DNA of 64,000 nt from the NCBI RefSeq assembly GCF_024105635.1, contig NZ_WYDQ01000001.1, positions 62,001 through 126,000 on the forward strand, given 5' to 3'. Shown one piece after another: positions 8,484 to 15,861 of this stretch. Below the pieces are notes generated by a model. That model searched no databases and was not told the DNA's origin. It saw nothing but the letters and a program-made list of their open reading frames with translations. Source of the DNA: Oceanicola sp. 502str15. Its GTDB lineage: Bacteria; Pseudomonadota; Alphaproteobacteria; Rhodobacterales; Rhodobacteraceae. The position numbers and the translations under genes are program-made. Numbering within the stretch: the first letter of the stretch is position 1; each line of letters begins with the position of its first letter.

Positions 8484-9854
8484 CTACCCCATGTCGGCAG
8501 GCAGCTTAGGCCAGGATATCTCGATCGAGAAACCCTTTTTGACGTCGAGCACCCGCAGTTTGGCGCCGTGGCGTGTGGCAATGGCCCGCACCAGCGCCAG
8601 ACCCAGACCGTGCCCCGCAACCTCTCGGTCGCGTTCGGCGCGGGCGAAGCGCTCGAAAACGGCCTCGCGGGCCTCTTCGGGCACGCCGGGGCCCGTGTCG
8701 GAGATGTTCAGCACGTGCCGGTCCGCGCCTTCTTCCAGCGACAGGGTGATGGCATCGCCTTCGCGGCAGAACTTGATGGCGTTGTCGACGAGGTTGGAGA
8801 GGAGCTGCGCGATCAGGTTGCGGTCGCCCAGCACCATGCAGGGATCCTGCAGGACCGCGCCGTAATCCAGCGCCTTTTCTTCAGCGAGCGGCTCGTAGAG
8901 CTCGGCCACTTCGCGGGTGATCTTGCTGAGGGAAACCGGCACCAGCCCGGTGCCCCCGCCACTGGCCGCCTCGGCCGAGGAAATCTCGAGCAGGCTGTCG
9001 AAGATCCGCACGGTGCCGCGGATTTCGGAGGATACGGCGGCCACGGCCTCGGGGTCGCCCTCCAGCCGCTCCAGCTTGCCCTGAATGCGGTTGAGCGGGG
9101 TGCGCAGCTCGTGGGCGATGGTGTCCGAAAGGCGCCCGTGGGCGCGGGTCAGGTGACCGATGCGGTCGAGCATGGTGTGAATGTGCCGCTCCAGCGCACC
9201 AAACTCATCATCGGCGCGGGGGCCGGGTAGGCGGGCGGAAAGATCGCCGGCGGCAACCTGATCGGCCAGCTTGTTGAGCCTGTCGATCCGGCGCATGACA
9301 AAGCGCGAGGCGAGCCAGCCCGCAGCGAGCGACAGGCCGATCAGCACGATGGCGGTGACGAAGATCTGCGCGCGGGTCGCCGCAAGCGCGTCTTCGGTCG
9401 GTGCACGGGAGCGGGCGACCAGCATGGGAAACCCGCCTCGCAGCTCGCGGGCGACACCGATGTAGGCCTGCGGGGTGCCGGTTGCGTCGAGCGTGAAGGT
9501 CACCGGCTCGGTTGCGTCAATAGGGCCGGTGGTGGGGGTCAGGCCCTCGGGCCAGGTCTCGATGTTGCCGGCCAGCTTCGCGCCGTCCTTGCCTTCGAGC
9601 AGGTAGAGCATGCCGGTCTCGGGGGCGGCGACGGAGCGGAACTCCATCGCCTGCCGCAGCGCGATGATCCGGCGTTGATCATAGAGCGCGGCCAGCCCGG
9701 CCAGGTCTGCGGTCAGCAGAACCCGCTCGCGCCGCTCCAGCTCGGCAGCGGTTGCCCGGTACTGCAACGCCATGGCCCCGAGCGAAAAGACGATCAGCAG
9801 GGCCGAGAGGCCGAGGGCGAGACGGAGGGAGGCCTTGCCGCGAGGTCTGCGCAC
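8484..9854 (-). CDS. sensor histidine kinase
   Basis: Membrane histidine kinase of 456 residues. Transmembrane helices at about 13-31 and 163-184 enclose a periplasmic sensor of about 130 residues with no family I recognise. A HAMP linker (about 185-235) follows. The H-box is TIAHELRTPLNRI with phospho-accepting His248, and the ATPase domain shows N (LVDNAIKF), G1 (DTGPGVP) and G2 (GHGLGLALVRAI) boxes. It starts 7 bases after the response regulator ends, so the two are a pair. Linkage to a DegP-type protease suggests an envelope signal, which is inference. Confidence 0.92.
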   Translation of the reverse strand: MRRPRGKASLRLALGLSALLIVFSLGAMALQYRATAAELERRERVLLTADLAGLAALYDQRRIIALRQAMEFRSVAAPETGMLYLLEGKDGAKLAGNIETWPEGLTPTTGPIDATEPVTFTLDATGTPQAYIGVARELRGGFPMLVARSRAPTEDALAATRAQIFVTAIVLIGLSLAAGWLASRFVMRRIDRLNKLADQVAAGDLSARLPGPRADDEFGALERHIHTMLDRIGHLTRAHGRLSDTIAHELRTPLNRIQGKLERLEGDPEAVAAVSSEIRGTVRIFDSLLEISSAEAASGGGTGLVPVSLSKITREVAELYEPLAEEKALDYGAVLQDPCMVLGDRNLIAQLLSNLVDNAIKFCREGDAITLSLEEGADRHVLNISDTGPGVPEEAREAVFERFARAERDREVAGHGLGLALVRAIATRHGAKLRVLDVKKGFSIEISWPKLPADMG

Positions 9855-9861
9855 GGGCGGC

Positions 9862-10593
9862 TCAGGCCTCTGGCGAGAACACGTAGCCCTCGCCCCGCGC
9901 GGTCAGGATGATCGGACGTCCGGCCGCGGTTTCGAGCTTGCGGCGCAGCCGGCCGACATGCACATCGACCACGTTTGTCTGCGGGTCGAAGTGCAGATTC
10001 CAGACATTTTCGAGCAACTGCATCCGGGTCACGGTTTCCCCGGCATTGCGGGCGAAAAAGGTAATCAGCTCAAACTCTTTCGGGCTGACCGAAACGTGGG
10101 TCTGGCCGATGTGCACGGTGCGGGCCTTGAGCCTTATTTCAACATCGCCGAAGGCCATCAGGTCATTGTCGAGGACCACCATCTGGTTGCGCCGCAACAG
10201 CGCGCGGAGGCGGGCCTTCAGCTCGTCGCCGTCGAAGGGCTTTGCAAGGTAATCGTCGGCCCCCTTCTCCAGCCCCTCGATCTTGGCCCCCGATGTGCCG
10301 AGCGCCGAGACCACCAGCACCAGGGCCTGCGAGCCGAACCCGCGCATCTTGGCGATGGCATCGACCCCATCACCGCCGGGCAGCATCCTGTCCATCACGA
10401 TGACGGCGAAATCCGCGAGCTGGGCGGCCTTCAACCCGCTCTCCCAATCTCGCATCACCACCGGCTCGCAGCCCAGCGAGGTCACGGCCTCGCAGATGGT
10501 TTCGGCGGTGGCGCGGTCGTCCTCGACGATGAGGATTCGCGGGGTGGCTTCGGTTTCGGTCATCTCGGGAGCGGTCTGTTCCATGGCCAGCAT
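9862..10593 (-). CDS. OmpR-family response regulator
   Basis: Two-domain response regulator of about 243 residues. The receiver domain begins ILIVEDD, has phospho-acceptor Asp68 (VMDRMLPGGDG) and Lys in LAKPFDGDEL. The C-terminal winged helix reads VSPKEFELITFF and VDVHVGRLRRKLE. Three candidate starts lie close together (10593, 10584, 10563); none has a strong ribosome site. I use the longest, which abuts the protease stop at 10595 and suggests coupled translation. The cognate kinase follows directly. Targets probably include this operon, but I could not identify a repeated binding site. Confidence 0.9.
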   Translation of the reverse strand: MLAMEQTAPEMTETEATPRILIVEDDRATAETICEAVTSLGCEPVVMRDWESGLKAAQLADFAVIVMDRMLPGGDGVDAIAKMRGFGSQALVLVVSALGTSGAKIEGLEKGADDYLAKPFDGDELKARLRALLRRNQMVVLDNDLMAFGDVEIRLKARTVHIGQTHVSVSPKEFELITFFARNAGETVTRMQLLENVWNLHFDPQTNVVDVHVGRLRRKLETAAGRPIILTARGEGYVFSPEA

Positions 10594-10594
10594 C

Positions 10595-11884
10595 TCAGAG
10601 CACCACCACGTCGGGGTCAAGCACGTTGCCACCGCCGACCGGGCGCAAACGCGGAGTTTTGTCCCACGGGTCCAGATAGATGTGCTCGGTGCGACCCTCT
10701 GCATGGCGCACGAGGAGCACCATGGGCTCGGTGATGCGAAGGGCGGCAAGCCCGCCGTCGATCTCGTTGAGGGGCTTGCCGTTGACGGCCAGCACCTCGT
10801 CGCCGCGGCTGAGACCGGCGAGGTAGGCGGGGGAGTTCTCGGAAATATGGGTGACTTCCGCGCCGGAAAGTCGGACGCCGAGCCTCGAGAAGGTGAAGGC
10901 CGGGCGGGCCGTGGGCAGGGTGGCGCGGTCGATCCCGGCGGTTTCGATATGCTCGCCCCGATCGAGCGGCATGGTGGCCAGCACGGTTTCACCCGCCCGC
11001 AGGAGCTGCACCGCGATCCCGTCGGAGCCCAGCACGGCCTCGACGGCAAAGGCCACATCGCCCGGCGCCGCCACCTCCCGGCCCGCGACCGACACGATCA
11101 CGTCGCCGGGGCGGATGCCCGCACGGTCGGCCGGGGAGGCCTCTGCCACGCTATCGACCAGAACGCCCTTGGCCGGTACGCCGAGAGCCTGAGCCAGCGC
11201 CTCGTCGATCGGGCGCACCTGAAGCCCGAGGGCCGGCATTTCCTTGAGGGTGCCGGCGATGAGCTGGGGCACGATGCGGGCGAGGTCGGAGGCGGAGATG
11301 GCGTAGGCGACGCCGATGTAATGCCGCGAGCCGTCTGCAATTTGGCTGTTCATTCCAAGCAGTTGCCCCTGAGCGTTCACCAGCGGGCCGCCGGAGCTGC
11401 CGGGGTTCACGGCGGCATCGTGCTGCACGAGGCGGATCGGCACGGCGGCCTCGACCTGGCGGGCCATGGCCGAGATGATTCCGCGTGTGAGCGTGAACTC
11501 GATCCCCAACGGTGCGCCGAGGGCATAGACCTGCGTGCCGAGCCCGGCAGGGGCGGCGGCGGGCTCCAACCCGGGGCCGAAGCTGCCGTCGACTGCCAGA
11601 ATGGCGACGTCGCGGACCGCGTCGCGGGCCAGCACCTTCACCTTGCGGCGTTCGCCGGTGGCGCTGACCAGCACCACCTCGCGGGCGCGTCCGACGACAT
11701 GGGCGTTGGTCACGGCCCAAGTGCCGTCACGCCAGATGAAGGCGGAGCCGAGGAAACGGTCATGCCCGTCGGCGGACTTTACGATGAGCGTGGCATCCAT
11801 CGCCCGGTCCAGCTCGCCGGCCCGCACTGAGACGGGGAGGGCGACCATGACGATGAGGAAGAGAGGGAGGAAGAGGGCGCGCAT
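10595..11884 (-). CDS. periplasmic trypsin-like serine protease with two PDZ domains (DegP/HtrA type)
   Basis: Secreted S1 protease of 429 residues with an N-terminal signal peptide (to about residue 22). The catalytic triad is His62 (VTNAHVV), Asp92 (RDVAIL) and Ser164 (NPGSSGGPL). Two PDZ domains follow, at about 215-300 (GVLVDSVAEASPADRAGIRPGD) and 325-390 (ISENSPAYLAGLSRGDEVL). The build resembles DegP/DegQ quality-control proteases, but the protein is shorter in the protease part. It opens a minus-strand operon with a two-component system and a patatin, and is divergent from the PPC-domain and caspase genes. Confidence 0.9.
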   Translation of the reverse strand: MRALFLPLFLIVMVALPVSVRAGELDRAMDATLIVKSADGHDRFLGSAFIWRDGTWAVTNAHVVGRAREVVLVSATGERRKVKVLARDAVRDVAILAVDGSFGPGLEPAAAPAGLGTQVYALGAPLGIEFTLTRGIISAMARQVEAAVPIRLVQHDAAVNPGSSGGPLVNAQGQLLGMNSQIADGSRHYIGVAYAISASDLARIVPQLIAGTLKEMPALGLQVRPIDEALAQALGVPAKGVLVDSVAEASPADRAGIRPGDVIVSVAGREVAAPGDVAFAVEAVLGSDGIAVQLLRAGETVLATMPLDRGEHIETAGIDRATLPTARPAFTFSRLGVRLSGAEVTHISENSPAYLAGLSRGDEVLAVNGKPLNEIDGGLAALRITEPMVLLVRHAEGRTEHIYLDPWDKTPRLRPVGGGNVLDPDVVVL

Positions 11885-12057
11885 TTGGATGGTCCTTCAG
11901 GTGTGTTCGACTTTCCTCATGGCTAGCAGCGGCCCCGCGCCAAGCCACGTGACAAGTCCAGTCATCAAAGGGTTATTCGGTTTCGGGCAGTTGATTGGCG
12001 CCGGGCTCCGGGGCAATCTGAGGCTCGAAAACATTGCTCTTGCTGGAGATCAGACTC

Positions 12058-12687
12058 ATGTTGCGTGCAAGCCTTTTGGCCCTTTCCCTCTCGTTCTCGG
12101 CCGCGCCCGTAATGGCCGCCGACGAGCTGCCCCCGCTCCGTGCCATGGAGATGTCGCGCCAGTTATTCGCGGCGGGCCAGGCATCGCGGGATCCGCTGAT
12201 GATGGCCGCCGCGGCCCAGTTGCGGAAAGGGGTTTCGCTCGAAGAGGTCGCGCGCAGCGGCGGGGAGGGCGAGGCGATTTCGGGCGAGGCGCCGATGGGA
12301 TGGGAAGCCATGCTCGACGCGGCCCGGGACGCGGCTGGCGACGACGAGGCGATGCTGTCGGTGATCGAAGATATCCGGGTGGCGGGGACCAAGGGGGTCT
12401 CGACCGGGCCGGTCTATTCCATCTCCCGGCTTGCCGCCAAGAAAACAGATACTTACCCGCCACTCCCCTATGACGGCGGCAAATATGCCGAGGTCTATGT
12501 GGAGGGCGGGGGCGACTCCGACCTCAACCTCTATGTCTACGATGCCAAGGGCCGGCTGGTGTGCTCGGACACCGACATTTCGGACGTTGCCTATTGCGGC
12601 TGGCGCCCGGCGACGAGCGAGAAGTTCACCGTGAAGGTCGAGAACAAGGGCGCCGGCACGAACCGCTATTCCCTGATGACGAACTGA
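12058..12687 (+). CDS. secreted protein with C-terminal PPC-like domain
   Basis: Predicted exported protein of 209 residues. The signal peptide ends at about VMA/A residue 20. The middle part (25-130) is mostly helical and charged, of unknown type. The last 70 residues (AEVYVEGGGDSDLNLYVYDA to NRYSLMTN) resemble the bacterial pre-peptidase C-terminal beta-sandwich. I use the ATG at 12058, with GGAG ten bases upstream and an immediate signal sequence, rather than a TTG at 12034. The caspase-like gene starts 9 bases after its stop, so the two are surely co-transcribed and may act together. Confidence 0.75.
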   Translation: MLRASLLALSLSFSAAPVMAADELPPLRAMEMSRQLFAAGQASRDPLMMAAAAQLRKGVSLEEVARSGGEGEAISGEAPMGWEAMLDAARDAAGDDEAMLSVIEDIRVAGTKGVSTGPVYSISRLAAKKTDTYPPLPYDGGKYAEVYVEGGGDSDLNLYVYDAKGRLVCSDTDISDVAYCGWRPATSEKFTVKVENKGAGTNRYSLMTN

Positions 12688-12696
12688 GGATTTGCA

Positions 12697-14853
12697 ATGA
12701 AACTCAAGGCTTTGCTTCTTGCCGGCGTGGCCGCCATGGCCGCCCTTCCGGCACTCGCACGCGACAATCACGCGCTGCTCATCGGGGCCTCGACCTACCC
12801 GGCCCTCGAGGAGCGGTTCTGGCTGAAAGGCCCCGCGAACGACATCGATCTGGTGCAGACCTACCTGCTGACCAACGACTCGATCCCCTTCGAGGCGGCC
12901 CATGTCACGGTGCTGGCGGACGGGATCGAGGGCAAGCAGGCGCCCACGCTTCAGGCGATCCGGGATGCCTTCAAGGCGCTGGCCGAGCGTGTGCAGCCAG
13001 GTGATTTTGTGTATCTGCACTTCTCTGGCCACGGGTCGCAGGCCCCGGCCAAAGACCCCGACAGCGAACTCGACGGTCTGGATGAGCTGTTTCTGCCAGT
13101 GGATATCGGGCCGTGGAACGACTCGGTGGGCGAGGTCGAGAATGCGCTGGTCGATGACGAGATCGGCGAGTTGATCGGGATGCTCCGGGCGAAGGGCGCG
13201 GACGTGTGGGCGGTGTTTGACAGTTGCCATTCGGGCACCGTCACCCGGGCTGCGCCCAACGGCGAGGACGATGAGAAGATGCGCAAGCTGGAGCCCGGCG
13301 CGCTGGGTGTTCCGCAGGCGGCGATCACCGATGCAGAGGGTGCCTCGCGCGGGTTGGAAAGCCCCCGCGACCGGGCCGATGCGCCGGTGGCGGAGGAGGA
13401 GGAACGCAAGGAGGGAGAGGGGACCTTTGTTGCTTTCTTTGCCGCGCAAACCAATGAAACCACGCCAGAAAAGCTGATGCCCCGGTCGACGAAGGACCGG
13501 CTGCAGGGGGTGTTCACCTATACGCTCTTCGAGACGTTGGCGGAGCGCCCCGGGATCACCTATCGCCAGCTTGGGCAGGAGGTGTTGCGCAAGTATTCGG
13601 TGAAGAACCTCGCCCGCTCGACGCCGCTGTTCGAGGGCGATCTGGACGGGGTGGTGTTTGGCTCCGGCGAGACGGTCGATGTGCGGCAATGGCCCGCCGA
13701 GAAGGGCGAAACCAAGCTGCGGCTTCGGGCGGGCACGCTCCATGGTCTGGCCAGTGGTGAGCGGCTCGCGGTGCTTGGCTCTCCGGCGGATTCCACGGCC
13801 GATGCAATCGGCTACGCGACCGTGGACAGCGCAACCACCTTCGGCGCCACGGCGGTTCTGGAAGACGGCAAGACGCTGGACGACGTGCCGCGCGGTGCCT
13901 TTCTGCGCAAGGTCGATACCGGCGTGGACCTGACCCTGCGGGTTGCCCTGCCCGAGGGCGAAGGGGCGGTGCATGAAGCCATGAAAGTTGCCGCGCAAGC
14001 CATTGAAGGAAATGGCCAACTTGGCGGCAGGTTCTCCTTTGTCGCGCCGGGCGAAGAGGCCGATATTCGCCTTGCCGTGATCGCCGAGAGCCCGCGCCCC
14101 GATGCGATATGGATCCTCGACGGCACCGGCGAAGTGCCGGTGGCGGACCGCTCGGAGCAGACGCCGGGGGAGGCGCCTGTGCTCAACTTCTCCAGCCTGC
14201 CCAGCGTTTCGACCGGCGACAAGAGCGCGGACGACCTTGCCAAGGTGCTCACCGAGCAATTTGCCCATATCGGCAAGGCGCTCAACGTGCTGCGCATCGG
14301 CGCGGCCAGTGGCGGCAACGGGCTGAGTGTGCCCGTCGAGCTGCATCGCGCCCGGTTCGACCTTGATGCCGGGGCCATCGTCGAAGGTAGCCGTGCCGCA
14401 ATGGATGCAGGCAACGTGCCCCGGTTGATCCCCGGCGATACCATCGGTGTGTGGGCGCAGAACACCACCGACGAACCGCTGGACATCAACGTGCTTTATG
14501 TTGGTGCCGATTACTCCATCACGTTCATGGACAAGGCGCGGATGCAGCCTGGTGGAATCTACAATGAAGACCTTTCCTTAATATCGGATGAATATTTCGG
14601 CCGAGATCGTCTGGTGGTGATCCTCTCGCCCGTCGCGGAGCAGAGCGACGTAGAAGACCTGAGCTTTCTGCAGCAGGATCCGCTGGTGCGCACGCGGGCC
14701 ATCGGCACCGGTGGCGAGGGCTTCAGGGGGCTGCTGGACGAGGCGGGTTTTGGCCAGAAAACAAGGGCCGCGCTGCCCCTCGGTGGCATGAAGAAAGGCC
14801 CCGAGCCGGTGATCCTGCAGTTCGAGATAGATACCGTGCCGGGAGAGGGCTGA
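12697..14853 (+). CDS. secreted caspase-family (C14, metacaspase-like) protease
   Basis: Protein of 718 residues with a cleavable signal peptide (ALPALA, about residue 21). The p20-like caspase fold follows at about 24-310: HALLIGASTYP, catalytic His112 in YLHFSGHGSQ, and catalytic Cys177 in AVFDSCHSGT, the hallmark of type I metacaspase/orthocaspase enzymes. The region at about 200-240 is a charged linker. The C-terminal half is beta-rich and contains a segment (about 560-640, IPGDTIGVWAQNTTDEPLDINVLYVG) resembling the DUF4384 domain often attached to bacterial caspases. The export signal places it outside the cytoplasm. It is downstream of the PPC protein; the substrate is unknown, but Arg/Lys specificity is usual for the family. 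Confidence 0.88.
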   Translation: MKLKALLLAGVAAMAALPALARDNHALLIGASTYPALEERFWLKGPANDIDLVQTYLLTNDSIPFEAAHVTVLADGIEGKQAPTLQAIRDAFKALAERVQPGDFVYLHFSGHGSQAPAKDPDSELDGLDELFLPVDIGPWNDSVGEVENALVDDEIGELIGMLRAKGADVWAVFDSCHSGTVTRAAPNGEDDEKMRKLEPGALGVPQAAITDAEGASRGLESPRDRADAPVAEEEERKEGEGTFVAFFAAQTNETTPEKLMPRSTKDRLQGVFTYTLFETLAERPGITYRQLGQEVLRKYSVKNLARSTPLFEGDLDGVVFGSGETVDVRQWPAEKGETKLRLRAGTLHGLASGERLAVLGSPADSTADAIGYATVDSATTFGATAVLEDGKTLDDVPRGAFLRKVDTGVDLTLRVALPEGEGAVHEAMKVAAQAIEGNGQLGGRFSFVAPGEEADIRLAVIAESPRPDAIWILDGTGEVPVADRSEQTPGEAPVLNFSSLPSVSTGDKSADDLAKVLTEQFAHIGKALNVLRIGAASGGNGLSVPVELHRARFDLDAGAIVEGSRAAMDAGNVPRLIPGDTIGVWAQNTTDEPLDINVLYVGADYSITFMDKARMQPGGIYNEDLSLISDEYFGRDRLVVILSPVAEQSDVEDLSFLQQDPLVRTRAIGTGGEGFRGLLDEAGFGQKTRAALPLGGMKKGPEPVILQFEIDTVPGEG

Positions 14854-14862
14854 GCGCTGGCG

Positions 14863-14886
14863 AACCGACTTCGCGAAGAGGCGGTT
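14863..14886. terminator. possible bidirectional terminator hairpin
   Basis: Nested inverted repeat AACCG/CGGTT around CTTCG/CGAAG in the short gap between the convergent caspase and hydrolase genes. The plus strand continues with only a few T residues, so termination strength is uncertain. Confidence 0.35.
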
Positions 14887-15714
14887 TCAAGCGGAGGGGT
14901 CGGGCCTGGTGGGAGGCTCGGCCCCTTCATCTGTCAGCCACTGCGTGAGCGGGTGATCCGCTTCAAGAAGAAAGTCGATCACGTTGAAATGATGGAGCTT
15001 TGCGGCTTCGCTCACCCGGACGCCGGGCCATGGCAGGGCCTTGGCCTGGGCAATGAACGAAGGCCGTTCGGCCGCCCCGATAAGGACATGCACAGGGGTT
15101 AACGGCGCCTGCTGATGCACCGGGCTTTCGGATTTTGCCTCCGAGTCAGTGAGTTGCAGGGTGTCGTTGAGGTGCGTGTCGCGCAGGGGAGCGAGGTCCG
15201 TGAGGGGAGAAATCGGCAGGCATCGGGTGATGCGGCTCCGCGCCTCGCCGATGTCGAGCGCCGGATCGAGCATACGCAGAGCGAGATGGCCGCCGGCGGA
15301 ATGGCCGGTCAGGGAGATTTTTCCTTGTGTTTTCAGAGCAATGGCGGCAGTTGCGCGGGCGATGCTGCCGGTGATGTCGCTGATTTTCACCTCGGGGCAG
15401 AGCGGATAGGAGGGCATGGCGACAGCCCAGCCTCTTTCGGTTGCTCCACGCGCTAGATGCGACCAGTCCGACCGGGAAAACGCCCGCCAGAACCCACCGT
15501 GAATGAATATCACCGTGCCCTTGGGCTGGGCCGAGGCGGGGTAGAAGAGATCATATTTTTCAGATGGATGCGGACCGTAGCTCTGATTCAGACGGGCCCG
15601 CCCCAAGGCGGCTTCGATCGACCGATGCTCGCGGGCAGCCTCCGACCAGCGCTCGGGATAGGCGGCGGCGTCAGGGATGAACGGGGCGTTGTCGAAGGCG
15701 GTTGGATCGGTCAT
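14887..15714 (-). CDS. alpha/beta hydrolase, kynurenine-formamidase-like
   Basis: Serine hydrolase of 275 residues. HGGFW at 72-76 is the oxyanion motif HGGxW of the arylformamidase/esterase group. The nucleophile Ser139 lies in GHSAGGH, and the catalytic His is probably in KLHHFNVIDF near 250. I start at MTDPTAFDN (15714); longer versions run into an AT-rich regulatory region. Kynurenine formamidase activity is possible, but there are no other tryptophan-degradation genes here, so a general esterase or amidase role is equally likely. It probably has its own promoter in the 147-base upstream gap. Confidence 0.8.
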   Translation of the reverse strand: MTDPTAFDNAPFIPDAAAYPERWSEAAREHRSIEAALGRARLNQSYGPHPSEKYDLFYPASAQPKGTVIFIHGGFWRAFSRSDWSHLARGATERGWAVAMPSYPLCPEVKISDITGSIARATAAIALKTQGKISLTGHSAGGHLALRMLDPALDIGEARSRITRCLPISPLTDLAPLRDTHLNDTLQLTDSEAKSESPVHQQAPLTPVHVLIGAAERPSFIAQAKALPWPGVRVSEAAKLHHFNVIDFLLEADHPLTQWLTDEGAEPPTRPDPSA

Positions 15715-15782
15715 GCATTTTTGTCGGTATGGCGAGGGTGAAACGGCGTTAACCGTGATTTTCTTCATGTCACAAGTGGTAC

Positions 15783-15804
15783 ACAACCCGTGCACAACCT
15801 GTAC
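15783..15804. promoter_or_regulatory. tandem 11-bp repeat upstream of the hydrolase gene
   Basis: Two adjacent copies of an 11-base unit, ACAACCCGTGC then ACAACCTGTAC, differ at two positions and so place the same face once per helical turn. They lie about 70 bases upstream of the hydrolase start in an otherwise AT-rich gap (15715-15861). This could be an activator or repressor site; the regulator is unknown. Confidence 0.3.
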
Positions 15805-15861
15805 ATACGGCAAAAATTCAAAACGACGAAAGGTTAACGGCCCGTGCGCCGTGCCATCGCG

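Noticed and set aside
12163..14346. Long open frame antisense to the caspase gene
   Set aside because: The plus-strand product has a signal peptide and intact catalytic motifs; the antisense frame is a composition shadow.
6982..14853. Anti-phage abortive infection system (patatin, trypsin and caspase effectors)
   Set aside because: The hydrolases carry export signals, no nucleotide cyclase or sensor NTPase is present, and a membrane two-component system is linked instead.
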